DNA of 64,000 bases, taken from positions 1 through 64,000 of the forward strand of contig JARLHI010000076.1 in assembly GCA_031292355.1 (NCBI GenBank), read 5' to 3'. The notes under the pieces are model-generated. The model worked only from the letters and a program-made list of their open reading frames with translations. It ran no database searches and was not told the DNA's origin. Shown here in pieces: positions 1 to 8,617 of this stretch (the first letter of the stretch is position 1; each line of letters opens with the position of its first letter). The DNA comes from Candidatus Obscuribacterales bacterium. Lineage in GTDB: Bacteria; Cyanobacteriota; Vampirovibrionia; Obscuribacterales; Obscuribacteraceae. A program made the translations under genes and the position numbers.

Positions 1-2
1 GA

Positions 3-3000
3 ACTGCTGGTTCGATCACCAATACGGCTGCAATCACTGGCGCAACGGGTGTCACCATCACCACGCCAAATCTATCCAACAACGCAACCATCTCGGCTAG
101 CGGAAATGGCGCTATTTTGGAAGTGCAAAGTAATGGAGCTGACAATGCCCTGACCGTTACCAACGTCTCGAATAACTCGGTTTTCAGTGCTGGTAATAAT
201 GTCGCTCCTGGCGATGTTGAATTCAACTCGCAAGCAAACGCTGGCGCAATCACCATGACCAATGGTAACTTCGGTGTGATCACCGACAACGGCACGGCGA
301 CGAACTTCGGTACGGTCAACTTCTGGGGTGGCAATAGCCCCGTCAACGTTTCTGTAAATCAAATTACAGGCTGCGTCGGCGGATCTGGCCAACCATTCAA
401 CATTGCAGTTCAGACAGGAACTCTTGCCTTCGGTGGAGTTACCAACGGCACTGATGTTTCTGTGACAAATGATGCCACGCCAACCGGTTCGATCATCCTT
501 TGCCACAGCATCAACGCAACTACGAGCTTCACGGCTACGAGCGGTAATGCGGGTTCTGTCACTGAACTAGCTAACGTTTCAGTTACCGCTCCAATTGCCA
601 CCATCAACACACCTACACTCATTCAAAATGCTGGTAGCTCGATTGCAACAACTGGCGATTTAAATGTAATCAGCAATGCAACAAGTCAGACACTAACTGT
701 AGATCAAGGAGCAAGCGCTTCTCTTTCTTCATCGGCCGGCAACGTCAACTTCAACGGAACAGGCACTAGCACTGAGGGTTCCGTCACCATCGCTGGTTAC
801 AACGGCGGCACGGGCACGATCTCCGCTCCTAGCCTCGCAACTGGCGAAGGATATGTCAATCTGAACATCGGCACTGGTACTGCTAATGTCACTGCGACTT
901 CTATTGCAGGATGCACAGAGGATCCAAATTTCGTCACACAGTCTGGTGCTGTGGCTATCACCACATCGGCTGGTACTCTCACGGTAGGCAATTTCAATAG
1001 CAACGCAACAGTGCTGGCACAAAATAATGGCGGTGACGTAGCGACCTGCGGAAACATTACAGCCGCCGGAACTCTGACCTTGACTGCAAGCGGTTCAGTC
1101 ACCAACGCTAACGTATTAACTTCAAGCGGTGATACGGTCACATTATCTTCAGGTACGACCGGCGTGTCTGGGACAATCACCAATTCTGGAGCCATTACCG
1201 GTGCAACTGGAGTTGTTTTCAACACGCCAACGTTGATTAATAGCGCAAACGTCACTGCTACGACTGGTAACGTCAACATTCAATCCGGCGCTGCTGGAAA
1301 CGTTCTGAACGTGACAGATAACAGTCCTGGCTCCTTGAATGCTACAACTGGTACCGTTGCCTTCAACACAACAGGTGCAGGTAATGCCGGACAGGTGACT
1401 GTAACCGGAACAGGCAACGTGAGCGGTAACACCGTCACCATCAATAATGGTGCATTTGCCGGTAGCCTCACTCAGAATCAAATCACTGGCACAGTTGAAG
1501 AAGCTTCGGCAACTCCATCGGGTAGCGTGACCATCGCCAGCACGACTGGACCATTGACACTAGGCGCTTTCAATACAACAAATACAACCAATACAACAGG
1601 TATATTCTCAGCCTCTGATATGAACGGCTTGACCACGGTTACCGCACCGATCACATCAGCTGGCAATCTGTCTGTGAGCGGCGGTGGCGGAGTAACCGAC
1701 AATGCTTCAGCTCTCACATCGAACGCAGGTAGTGTCACCCTCGCTTCAACTGCCGGCAACATCACAAGCGGCGGTGTCATTAGCGCGGCTACAACAGCCA
1801 ACCTCACATCCGGTCCAGCTGGAACCGAAAGTATCACTGCAAACGTGACTGGTGGCACAGGAGTCAATCTGACTTCATCGACCATCACCAACAGTGCGAC
1901 CGTAACTGCCACCAATGGCAACATCGTGGTACAGGGAAACAACGCAGCGAGTTCGGTCAATCTCACCAATTCGGGCTCTCTCGTTACAAATACTGGTGAC
2001 ATCGATTTCAACACGGTAACACCGGGTTCCGTCACAGTTACGGGAGTTGGTTCCTTGCTTGCGGCGAACTCCACTCCTGGCGTGCCCATGGCATACGTAA
2101 ACCTGAACATCGGTGCTGGAACAGCCAACGTTAATCAAAATGCAATCACCGGTTGTGTGACTGACCCAGGCGGCACAAGTTCTGGTACAGTCAGCGTCAC
2201 TGCTGCCACGGGCAATCTCTCCGCCGGCGGATTCACAGCTACGCAAGCAGGCGCCACGGTAACTATTAACGCTACAGCGGGAGAAGTCACGACTTGCGGA
2301 GATATCACCGCCGATGGTGCAGTTGCGATCAATGCAGTTGGGCTTATCAATAATTTCTATAACGTGACCTCCAACTCCTCGTCGGTTAATCTGACCGATA
2401 CGGGTAGCGGCGCCACAATAAATAACCTTGGCGCTATCACCGCTCACACGACTGCGACTTTATCGACTGGTCCGTCGTTTGATACCGGCGAAGTGGTTAA
2501 CCAGGCCCAGGTTACTGGAGGCACCGGAGTTTCCATCGTTGCTGCAACGTTAATCAACGACCTCGCCGGAATTACAGCGACTACTGGCAACATCACAGTT
2601 CAAAGTAACGGACCCGCAAATGCTCTGAATATTAGCAATGGGGGAGCATTGACAGCCTTGGCTGGCAACGTCGTTCTCAACGGCACTGGCACCGGCAATG
2701 CTGGCAGCATCACAATCAACAACAATGGCTCATCAGGAACCATCACCGCTTTACCTGCAGCTGGTCAATCAATGGGACTGATCACTACTAATATCGGTGC
2801 TGGCACTTTGACCGCCAACCAAGGAAACATCGCTGGTTGTATTCAAAATCCTGGCACTGCAGTCTCTGGAGCGGTCTCAATAACGACCGCCGCAGGCACC
2901 TTGTCAGCCGGCAACTACAATACTAATGCTTCTTTTATCGCGACCAATACTGGTGGCAATGTCACAACCTGCGGCAATATCACCGGTGGTGATTCAGTGA

Positions 3001-4886
3001 TCCTGACCAGTCAACCTGGTGGTACCGTGACAATCGCTGTCGGCAATACTGTCACTGGCAGCGCATTAGCGGGCAAACCAGGCGTCACTATCAATGCGGG
3101 AACAGTCAACGACAATGGTCAGGTGATTGCTCCGACAGGCAACATCAATGTACAAAGCAACGCAGCTAGCGGTCTGTTGACCGTCAACATGGGACCAACA
3201 GTCACAGGTGTTGAAACACTGCTTCAAGCAAATAGTGCAAACGCAGCCGTCAACTTCAATACGACCACTCCAGGCGCCGTAACCATAACCGGTGGACCGA
3301 ACAATGGTCTGATCTCGGCTGGCGGCAGTATGGGCAAGGTGAATATCGATGGTGGCACGGGCGATGTCAACACAAACAACAAGCAAATCATCGGTTGCAT
3401 AAACGTTAGTGGCGACAATATCAGCATGACGACCTCCACCGGTGGCTTAATGTTCTGTGCTCCAATCACCACCACGGGTAACGTATCTCTGGTCGCTAAT
3501 GGAGGTCTACTTGACACAACCAGCGCGCCAATCACGACCAGCGCGACAGGCACAGGAAACACATCGGGTTCTATAACGCTCGTCGGTGCTGGTGGTATCA
3601 CAACTGGCAATCTCATCGCAAGCGGCATCAACGGTGCTAATGGCGGTGCAATTACTCTCAGCAGTCCTGGCGCGATCAGCGGCACGTTAATCGAATCGAC
3701 TGCAACCAACGGTGGCAATGGTGGTGCGGTGATAAGTCACAGCAGCACATTCACCTTGAGTCAACAGAATGGCAATGGCAACTCAATTGAAACTCTGGCC
3801 TACGGCGGTGGAACACTGGGACACGTATCAATCAACACCTCAGCACCGCAAAACTTTGTAATCGGTAAAGGCGGCAATGCCACCGGCAACGGAACGCTAG
3901 GCTACATCAACGGCACGACCAACAGCGGTGGAATCAACGGCACCACGCCAGTCATTCCGGTCACCCCTGTTACCCCCAGCATTCCTATTAACAACAGTGG
4001 CAACGGCGGCTCCGGGTTTGGTCTCGGCATAGGCAATGGCAATGGTCTCGCCACTGCTCTAACAACTAGCACTAATAACTTCGGCAACATCGCCTTGAAT
4101 AATGCGTTGCTTGCTTCCCTTGCCAACTTCGGCAATCAAGACTTCGTCATTGACTCCAAGACCGCAACCGACATCACTGAAATCTTCCAGTACGCAAGCG
4201 AAGACGAAAGCAATGTCCACACCGGCTACGTCAACCAAGATGAATATCGCAAACGTATTCGTCAGTTTATTGCTGGTACCAAGACATTTGCGCACGAATT
4301 CACAGCTGATGAAAATGCCACTCTCGTCAAAAACGGGGTGACAATCGCCAGCGCAAATGCATCGAACGCTAACGCCAACTACTTCAATATCGATAAAGGT
4401 AACATCGTCTTCAATCCAACTCGCGACATTGTCGTCGGTACACACGAAGGAGAAGTCCATATCGCTGGTGGCTCACATGTTTTCGTTATGGAAACCGGAC
4501 ACGATGTCGCCGTCTACAATTTGCACCAGGACGGCAAAAACAAAGTCTATGTCGTCAGCGGCAATCAAAAGTTGACCATCGGCACATCGCAGATGATCGT
4601 TCTTTCGAGACAAACAGCCAAAGACTTCGATGGTCTCAATGGCGAAATGAAAATCATCGGCTATCGTTCAGTGCGTCCGGTCGAACTGCAAAATGGTGTC
4701 CACGCCTTCATCGGTGAGTTTTCCATTCCTTCAGCGTTCGCGTCTGTCATCCCATTGAACAAAATGCTCAAATCTAACGAAACCAAAGACAAAGTGGCTG
4801 TCGACCGCATCCTCGCATCGCAAGTGATTCTCACCAGCATGATGGGAGCAGGCAGCCCGTTCGAGAACGGACAGCCAGCAAGGTAA
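3..4886 (+). CDS. Giant repetitive secreted/adhesin-like protein, 5' truncated by the window edge
   Basis: The frame is open from base 3, so the start lies outside; about 1,627 residues are visible. The chain is dominated by Gly, Asn, Thr, Ser and Ala in short beta-strand-like pieces (NITAxGT, TxTGNV), as in filamentous, beta-helical surface proteins. A long-period repeat is marked by N-x-I-x-G-C at about nt 357, 905, 2140, 2825 and 3385, with a Cys-less copy near 1480, usually followed by a T-C-G motif, giving a period of roughly 550-690 bp. Around nt 3940-4060 a Pro/Val-rich linker and a Gly/Asn-rich segment lead into a non-repetitive C-terminal domain (nt 4140-4880) whose beta-rich pattern recalls FecR-type domains. 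The likely role is cell-surface attachment or matrix; this is inferred from composition. The stop overlaps the next start (TAATG). The N-terminal secretion signal is not visible. Confidence 0.85.
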   Translation, partial: TAGSITNTAAITGATGVTITTPNLSNNATISASGNGAILEVQSNGADNALTVTNVSNNSVFSAGNNVAPGDVEFNSQANAGAITMTNGNFGVITDNGTATNFGTVNFWGGNSPVNVSVNQITGCVGGSGQPFNIAVQTGTLAFGGVTNGTDVSVTNDATPTGSIILCHSINATTSFTATSGNAGSVTELANVSVTAPIATINTPTLIQNAGSSIATTGDLNVISNATSQTLTVDQGASASLSSSAGNVNFNGTGTSTEGSVTIAGYNGGTGTISAPSLATGEGYVNLNIGTGTANVTATSIAGCTEDPNFVTQSGAVAITTSAGTLTVGNFNSNATVLAQNNGGDVATCGNITAAGTLTLTASGSVTNANVLTSSGDTVTLSSGTTGVSGTITNSGAITGATGVVFNTPTLINSANVTATTGNVNIQSGAAGNVLNVTDNSPGSLNATTGTVAFNTTGAGNAGQVTVTGTGNVSGNTVTINNGAFAGSLTQNQITGTVEEASATPSGSVTIASTTGPLTLGAFNTTNTTNTTGIFSASDMNGLTTVTAPITSAGNLSVSGGGGVTDNASALTSNAGSVTLASTAGNITSGGVISAATTANLTSGPAGTESITANVTGGTGVNLTSSTITNSATVTATNGNIVVQGNNAASSVNLTNSGSLVTNTGDIDFNTVTPGSVTVTGVGSLLAANSTPGVPMAYVNLNIGAGTANVNQNAITGCVTDPGGTSSGTVSVTAATGNLSAGGFTATQAGATVTINATAGEVTTCGDITADGAVAINAVGLINNFYNVTSNSSSVNLTDTGSGATINNLGAITAHTTATLSTGPSFDTGEVVNQAQVTGGTGVSIVAATLINDLAGITATTGNITVQSNGPANALNISNGGALTALAGNVVLNGTGTGNAGSITINNNGSSGTITALPAAGQSMGLITTNIGAGTLTANQGNIAGCIQNPGTAVSGAVSITTAAGTLSAGNYNTNASFIATNTGGNVTTCGNITGGDSVILTSQPGGTVTIAVGNTVTGSALAGKPGVTINAGTVNDNGQVIAPTGNINVQSNAASGLLTVNMGPTVTGVETLLQANSANAAVNFNTTTPGAVTITGGPNNGLISAGGSMGKVNIDGGTGDVNTNNKQIIGCINVSGDNISMTTSTGGLMFCAPITTTGNVSLVANGGLLDTTSAPITTSATGTGNTSGSITLVGAGGITTGNLIASGINGANGGAITLSSPGAISGTLIESTATNGGNGGAVISHSSTFTLSQQNGNGNSIETLAYGGGTLGHVSINTSAPQNFVIGKGGNATGNGTLGYINGTTNSGGINGTTPVIPVTPVTPSIPINNSGNGGSGFGLGIGNGNGLATALTTSTNNFGNIALNNALLASLANFGNQDFVIDSKTATDITEIFQYASEDESNVHTGYVNQDEYRKRIRQFIAGTKTFAHEFTADENATLVKNGVTIASANASNANANYFNIDKGNIVFNPTRDIVVGTHEGEVHIAGGSHVFVMETGHDVAVYNLHQDGKNKVYVVSGNQKLTIGTSQMIVLSRQTAKDFDGLNGEMKIIGYRSVRPVELQNGVHAFIGEFSIPSAFASVIPLNKMLKSNETKDKVAVDRILASQVILTSMMGAGSPFENGQPAR

Positions 4887-5107
4887 TGCTGCATGCAAAC
4901 GGCACAGCGAATTTATTGATCGCAGTTTCGCTGTCCATCTTCGCGCACCCTGCCTTTGCTAAGGTAGCTCCTGTATATGAGCGCATAGATGAAATCGCCG
5001 ACTTCAAACAAAATAATCCTCTGGCGGGTTTTGCTGACGGGGGTGAAGAATTTTGCGCTCCCACAAGTCTTTCTGACCATTTAATGTGGCTAGGCAACCA
5101 TGGTTAA
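4886..5107 (+). pseudogene. Truncated C39-like cysteine peptidase remnant, translationally coupled
   Basis: The ATG shares its A with the TAA of the giant repeat protein, a layout typical of translational coupling. The 73-residue product begins with a good signal peptide (hydrophobic LLIAVSLSIFAHPAFA, cleavage near residue 25). It ends with EEFCAPTSLSDHLMWL, which matches the active-site Cys segment of C39-like peptidases (C-x-P-T-x3-x-LMWL). The family needs a further 100 or more residues with His and Asp/Asn; here the frame stops directly after the Cys helix, and no continuation is apparent in the other frames before the convergent gene at 5178. It is probably a deletion remnant, though a short secreted protein cannot be excluded. 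Confidence 0.6.
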
Positions 5108-5177
5108 TGGTGCAATCACATTAGAGTTAGAGCCCCTAGAAGAAGCGTTGAGAGTCGATTCGTCAGAAAAATAGAAT

Positions 5178-6881
5178 TCATCTCAGTCGATAGTTCTGTT
5201 CGAAAGCCTGCCAGTTAGTAGCTAGAGACGAAGCATCAAGCAATATTCGAGTTGAAAACCAATCTGTTGTTTTAGCTTGAACTGGCAAGCATCCACCTCT
5301 TTGAGCCAACAGCACAACAGCAATTCTTGCACCATCAGGTAAGTGCCTCTGTTCTAAATCGATTGTGTCGACCCAGGCGTCGCCTGCTTTGACAGGACGA
5401 CTGAGAAAGTCCTCGCGATAATGTTTTTTACCGACTTCATGACCATCTTTATCCAAGATAAAAATTTCAACAGCTTTATCCAATTTCAAATCGCGATCGG
5501 CTCGCCAGAGCAATTTCGTTCTGTAGCCATCTTCGGTCCTGTCAATGGCTGCATCAACAAGCTCGATTCGATCGTCATAACTGGCAATTGCAGGATGCCC
5601 TGCGCTGTCGCCGATGGTGGCATCAACAAAAGTCGATTTGCGCGTTACCGTGACCAAATCAGGGACGTTTGGCGGATCTGTGTCAAAAAGGTGGCGCTCG
5701 GCCATTTCTTCAATAAACAAATCTGGTTTTTGCTCAAGGATTCTTTCAGTATCAAAATCCTGAGTCCAGTGAAATTGCACAGACCGGCACAACTGGGCGA
5801 TCATCGGCATCATGTAATAACGAACGTAAGAGTCATGAATCATGAATGCTTTTGGCAGCGCACTATTTTCTTGAGAGAAACCATACGACCCTTCATGGTA
5901 CAGACCGTAATAAGGAACCTGCGTTTTAGCCATTGGCTTAGCTCCTGTTTTGCCCAGATCAACAACAGGCACGAATTCCGGCAACTGGAGGCATAAAGCC
6001 AAGGCAGATGCCAGATCGCCTTGTTCTGATTTTTCAAGCGTGACTGGAAAATCATTTCGATCAAAGAAACGGGCCATCGGATAGCTATCTTGCATGTGCA
6101 GCCCGATTAGCCGTGCACACACGAGCGCGCCATAAAAATTCCAGTGAGCATCATATTTTTTATAGAGCAGATACTTGTCGCCTTTCTGCTCAATCAAAGC
6201 TCTCTTGAGGTCAATAAAATCGACAGGGCGGTCAGAATTTTCATTGGCCAGAGCATCTTGAAACTCGTCCAGTCGAGACTTACCCGAATGAATGGCCAGA
6301 CCAGGCGGAAAGTATTCCGGGTAAACGGTCGCCTTCTCGGGCACCACCATTAATAAGTATTTGATGCCATTGTCTGCTAGAAATTTGTTTCTCGCTTTGA
6401 TCGCTTTCTTCCATAAAGCGAGATTCAGTCTAGAAAAGGGCGGATAGTTTATTTGCGCGTGAAAAACGTGAACTGGAAAATAATAAAGCCACCCGCTTGT
6501 ACCGACGCCAACATCTGCATGCCCGGAGGTGGAAAGAACAGTAAGCAAAAACTGATTACGAATTGAAGCCAGAGTGTAACGCTCGGGAAAATGATCGATG
6601 AAATACGATTCAAACGCTGGCGCAAACAAAGGCAAATCTTTGCGCAAATTTCGCAGTCTGGGCATTGTCTTGGTTTCGCGCGCTTCCTGCTCTGTGACTG
6701 AACTTTTATTATTTATGCACGCCTCTGCAACTCGAATAGCACCGTAAAAAATCACTGTGCAAAACAGAGAGAGCGTCAAAAAATTCTCGAACGAAAATGG
6801 TTGGCGCGCCAAAGACAAATCAACAACAGCTTTTTGGCCGTTTGCCGGAGCTTGAGGAGGATTTTTAGTCCTGGTATACAT
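5178..6881 (-). CDS. AlgX/AlgJ-like polysaccharide O-acetyltransferase
   Basis: This 567-residue protein has one N-terminal membrane segment (about 35-52) and an extracytoplasmic SGNH-like domain of the AlgX/AlgJ family, which moves acetyl groups onto exopolysaccharide. The family triad is visible: Asp244 and His246 in YDAHWNFYG, and Ser351 in the IHDSY motif. A GWLYY motif (130-134) and the NGIKYLLMVVPEK block (171-183) are also characteristic. The last 130 residues look like a beta-sandwich carbohydrate-binding module. It is clearly paralogous to the protein at 34112-35809, including that module. Unlike that copy, it stands alone here without an MBOAT partner, so it may use acetyl groups supplied by the AlgI-like protein at 35839-37275. 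A promoter-like element lies 63 bp upstream. Confidence 0.85.
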   Translation of the reverse strand: MYTRTKNPPQAPANGQKAVVDLSLARQPFSFENFLTLSLFCTVIFYGAIRVAEACINNKSSVTEQEARETKTMPRLRNLRKDLPLFAPAFESYFIDHFPERYTLASIRNQFLLTVLSTSGHADVGVGTSGWLYYFPVHVFHAQINYPPFSRLNLALWKKAIKARNKFLADNGIKYLLMVVPEKATVYPEYFPPGLAIHSGKSRLDEFQDALANENSDRPVDFIDLKRALIEQKGDKYLLYKKYDAHWNFYGALVCARLIGLHMQDSYPMARFFDRNDFPVTLEKSEQGDLASALALCLQLPEFVPVVDLGKTGAKPMAKTQVPYYGLYHEGSYGFSQENSALPKAFMIHDSYVRYYMMPMIAQLCRSVQFHWTQDFDTERILEQKPDLFIEEMAERHLFDTDPPNVPDLVTVTRKSTFVDATIGDSAGHPAIASYDDRIELVDAAIDRTEDGYRTKLLWRADRDLKLDKAVEIFILDKDGHEVGKKHYREDFLSRPVKAGDAWVDTIDLEQRHLPDGARIAVVLLAQRGGCLPVQAKTTDWFSTRILLDASSLATNWQAFEQNYRLR

Positions 6882-6944
6882 TAATCGCCACTATCAAAGG
6901 CAGCTTTGTGGAAGCCTGCCCGGCACTAACCTACTTTGGCGATA

Positions 6945-6960
6945 AGTATACTTGGCTACC
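6945..6960 (-). promoter_or_regulatory. Candidate -10 element with shared GGTAGCCAAG motif
   Basis: On the minus strand this reads GGTAGCCAAG followed directly by TATACT, a good -10 hexamer, 63 bp before the ATG of the AlgX-like gene at 6881. The same 14 bases (GGTAGCCAAGTATA) occur ahead of the ABC-export operon at 39129-39142, there followed by TATAAT at the same place. I see no convincing -35 hexamer, so GGTAGCCAAG may be an activator site or extended promoter element. Confidence 0.4.
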
Positions 6961-7062
6961 CGTCCTACCAGCTTGGAGAACGCTAATCTTCGGCTTTCCG
7001 CGCGATATTTTTTAAGCCTCGCCTGTCTCACCCGCTCTGTGCCATTGCTGTAAAGCTCACCT

Positions 7063-7087
7063 GTAACTTAGCTTTTATCTAAGTTAC
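7063..7087. repeat. Perfect 9-bp inverted repeat
   Basis: GTAACTTAG (7063-7071) and CTAAGTTAC (7079-7087) flank a 7-base loop. It lies 80 bases beyond the stop of the minus-strand gene at 7166-8512, in the 284-bp gap before the AlgX-like gene. There is no T-run on the minus strand, so an intrinsic terminator is doubtful; a protein-binding site is equally possible. Confidence 0.35.
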
Positions 7088-7165
7088 CAGATAAAAAACT
7101 CCCAATTTGTTCCTGTATGTTGATTGCGGAATGTATTAACAACAAAGATCGGCTGCAGTATATGC

Positions 7166-8512
7166 TCAACGCGTCGACTTCCTGCTTGGGTGCGAATGCT
7201 GAGCACCTACTGCTGGCGCCACAACGGTGAATTTAATTTCGGACATCAGTTGCTTAAACTGTGTCACCGCTGCCTGTGCATTAGACTCTGGGCAGTAAAG
7301 GCCAATCAGTATTGTGCAACCAGCTGACGCAAAGGCGATGGCTTGGCAATATGAACGAATTCCGACCATAGGCTCTTCAATCCAATGACCGGACTGCGAA
7401 GCCTTAACGGATTGGTTTGGACCTAGTTTAATTGTGGCGGGAAGCGCAACAGGTAAGACTTTACTCCATTGATTGCGACGCTCAGTTTTCCATTCGTTGT
7501 ACGCGGAAACTTCCCCTTTATTGAGGTAATAGTCTCTCACTTTTGCAACTTCTTGATGCCAGACTTGCTGCCGGCTCAATACAGCCGGATGAAGCATCTC
7601 CGGTGTAACCAAGAGCCATAACTTCTCGCGATCGCTCTCAAATGTATCGCGCGGGTCGAGTGTGACTAAATTTTCCGGTGACATATCTTTGAACGCATAA
7701 GCCTGCATTTCGAACATTGAAGGAACGTTTGCAACCCCGGGCGCATAGAAACGAATTACCGTATTACCACTGCGTGGTTTTTCAACTTTCCAGTTATTCG
7801 GATAATTCAAAGTAACACCATAGAAGGTGCAAGCACTTCTACCTGCGCCCACTACTGTTTGCGTGATCGCACTGTCCTTGTTCGTGCTTGTTTTGTCGAT
7901 GGTTTTCACAGCGGAAGCACTAATTGATGTCACACCCTTTGTATCAGCACTTGAATCTGGCGCTTTTCCAGCGTTTGTGTTTTCTAAAGAGTTTGCCTCT
8001 GCAGGCTGTGTGTTTGTAGGTTTCGATGATGGAGAATTTGTTTGCGCACCGGGCACTACAGCTATGGTGCCGGATGTAGCGGCAGTTCCAGAAGGTTCTA
8101 AAGTACGTGGGACAAGATGCAATGATGACAATAGCTTTTCCTGAGAAACAGCTCCGCCACCAAAAGCTGCGACATCACCAACAGTCACTGAAACTTCATA
8201 ATAGGTATTTGGATTTCTTATGTCGAAAAGTTGCAACGTCGCTCTAGTTAGTTCAGAGTCGCACTGAAACGCAGTCTTTGCTAAAAGCATCGCGTAGATT
8301 TTGCAATCCTTCTCTGCTGCGGTATCCGATTTGTAAGCGGTCGCCGTAAGTTCGAAGCCGGAAATTCTACAAGCGACTTTTACATCAGAGGGAAAAATTT
8401 GGGCTTTAAGAATTTCTGCTTGCACTTTTTCTACAGGCACTTTTGCCGCGCAAAATTGTATGCTCAATGTAGATAGTAAAATAGCACCAAACAGTCCTTT
8501 GATCGTCTTCAT
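7166..8512 (-). CDS. Secreted protein of unknown function with PsbP-like C-terminal part
   Basis: The 448-residue product starts with a signal peptide (MKTIKGLFGAILLSTLS, cleavage near FCAA). Residues about 30-130 form a domain with several Cys and a CK-type mature start. Residues about 135-220 are Ser/Thr/Pro/Asn-rich and probably disordered. The C-terminal 220 residues begin with CTFYGVTLNYPNNWKVE, whose aromatic-Tyr-Pro-x2-Trp pattern resembles the opening of PsbP/Mog1-like folds. That resemblance is weak evidence for a function, and no catalytic motif was recognised. It is monocistronic between rlmD upstream and the AlgX-like gene downstream. A GTAGCCAAG motif (8586-8594, minus strand) lies about 75 bp ahead of its start. 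Confidence 0.75.
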   Translation of the reverse strand: MKTIKGLFGAILLSTLSIQFCAAKVPVEKVQAEILKAQIFPSDVKVACRISGFELTATAYKSDTAAEKDCKIYAMLLAKTAFQCDSELTRATLQLFDIRNPNTYYEVSVTVGDVAAFGGGAVSQEKLLSSLHLVPRTLEPSGTAATSGTIAVVPGAQTNSPSSKPTNTQPAEANSLENTNAGKAPDSSADTKGVTSISASAVKTIDKTSTNKDSAITQTVVGAGRSACTFYGVTLNYPNNWKVEKPRSGNTVIRFYAPGVANVPSMFEMQAYAFKDMSPENLVTLDPRDTFESDREKLWLLVTPEMLHPAVLSRQQVWHQEVAKVRDYYLNKGEVSAYNEWKTERRNQWSKVLPVALPATIKLGPNQSVKASQSGHWIEEPMVGIRSYCQAIAFASAGCTILIGLYCPESNAQAAVTQFKQLMSEIKFTVVAPAVGAQHSHPSRKSTR

Positions 8513-8585
8513 TGTTTTCGCTTTCGAGTTATTGCCGGTGACGCCTGCAATTATGCCATGACTTCCCCAGCATTTGAATTACCGT

Positions 8586-8594
8586 CTTGGCTAC
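8586..8594 (-). promoter_or_regulatory. GTAGCCAAG motif upstream of secreted-protein gene
   Basis: Minus-strand GTAGCCAAG, the same nine bases as in the elements at 6945-6960 and 39127-39142. Here it is followed by ACGGTAATTC rather than a good -10 box, so this copy is weaker support for a shared regulatory site. Confidence 0.2.
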
Positions 8595-8617
8595 TGAGTC
8601 TAACAGCCGAGGACCTG

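Noticed and set aside
1478-2128. Long minus-strand frames inside the giant repeat gene (e.g. Val/Pro/Leu-rich)
   Set aside because: They mirror the Thr/Gly/Asn codon bias of the plus-strand gene, have no family motifs and overlap it fully.
357-3410. CRISPR-like periodicity in the giant gene
   Set aside because: The repeats are protein-level, 550-690 bp apart, diverged in DNA, and lie in a continuous reading frame.
5421-5996. Plus-strand frame opposite the AlgX-like gene
   Set aside because: Antisense shadow; the minus strand has the full catalytic set.
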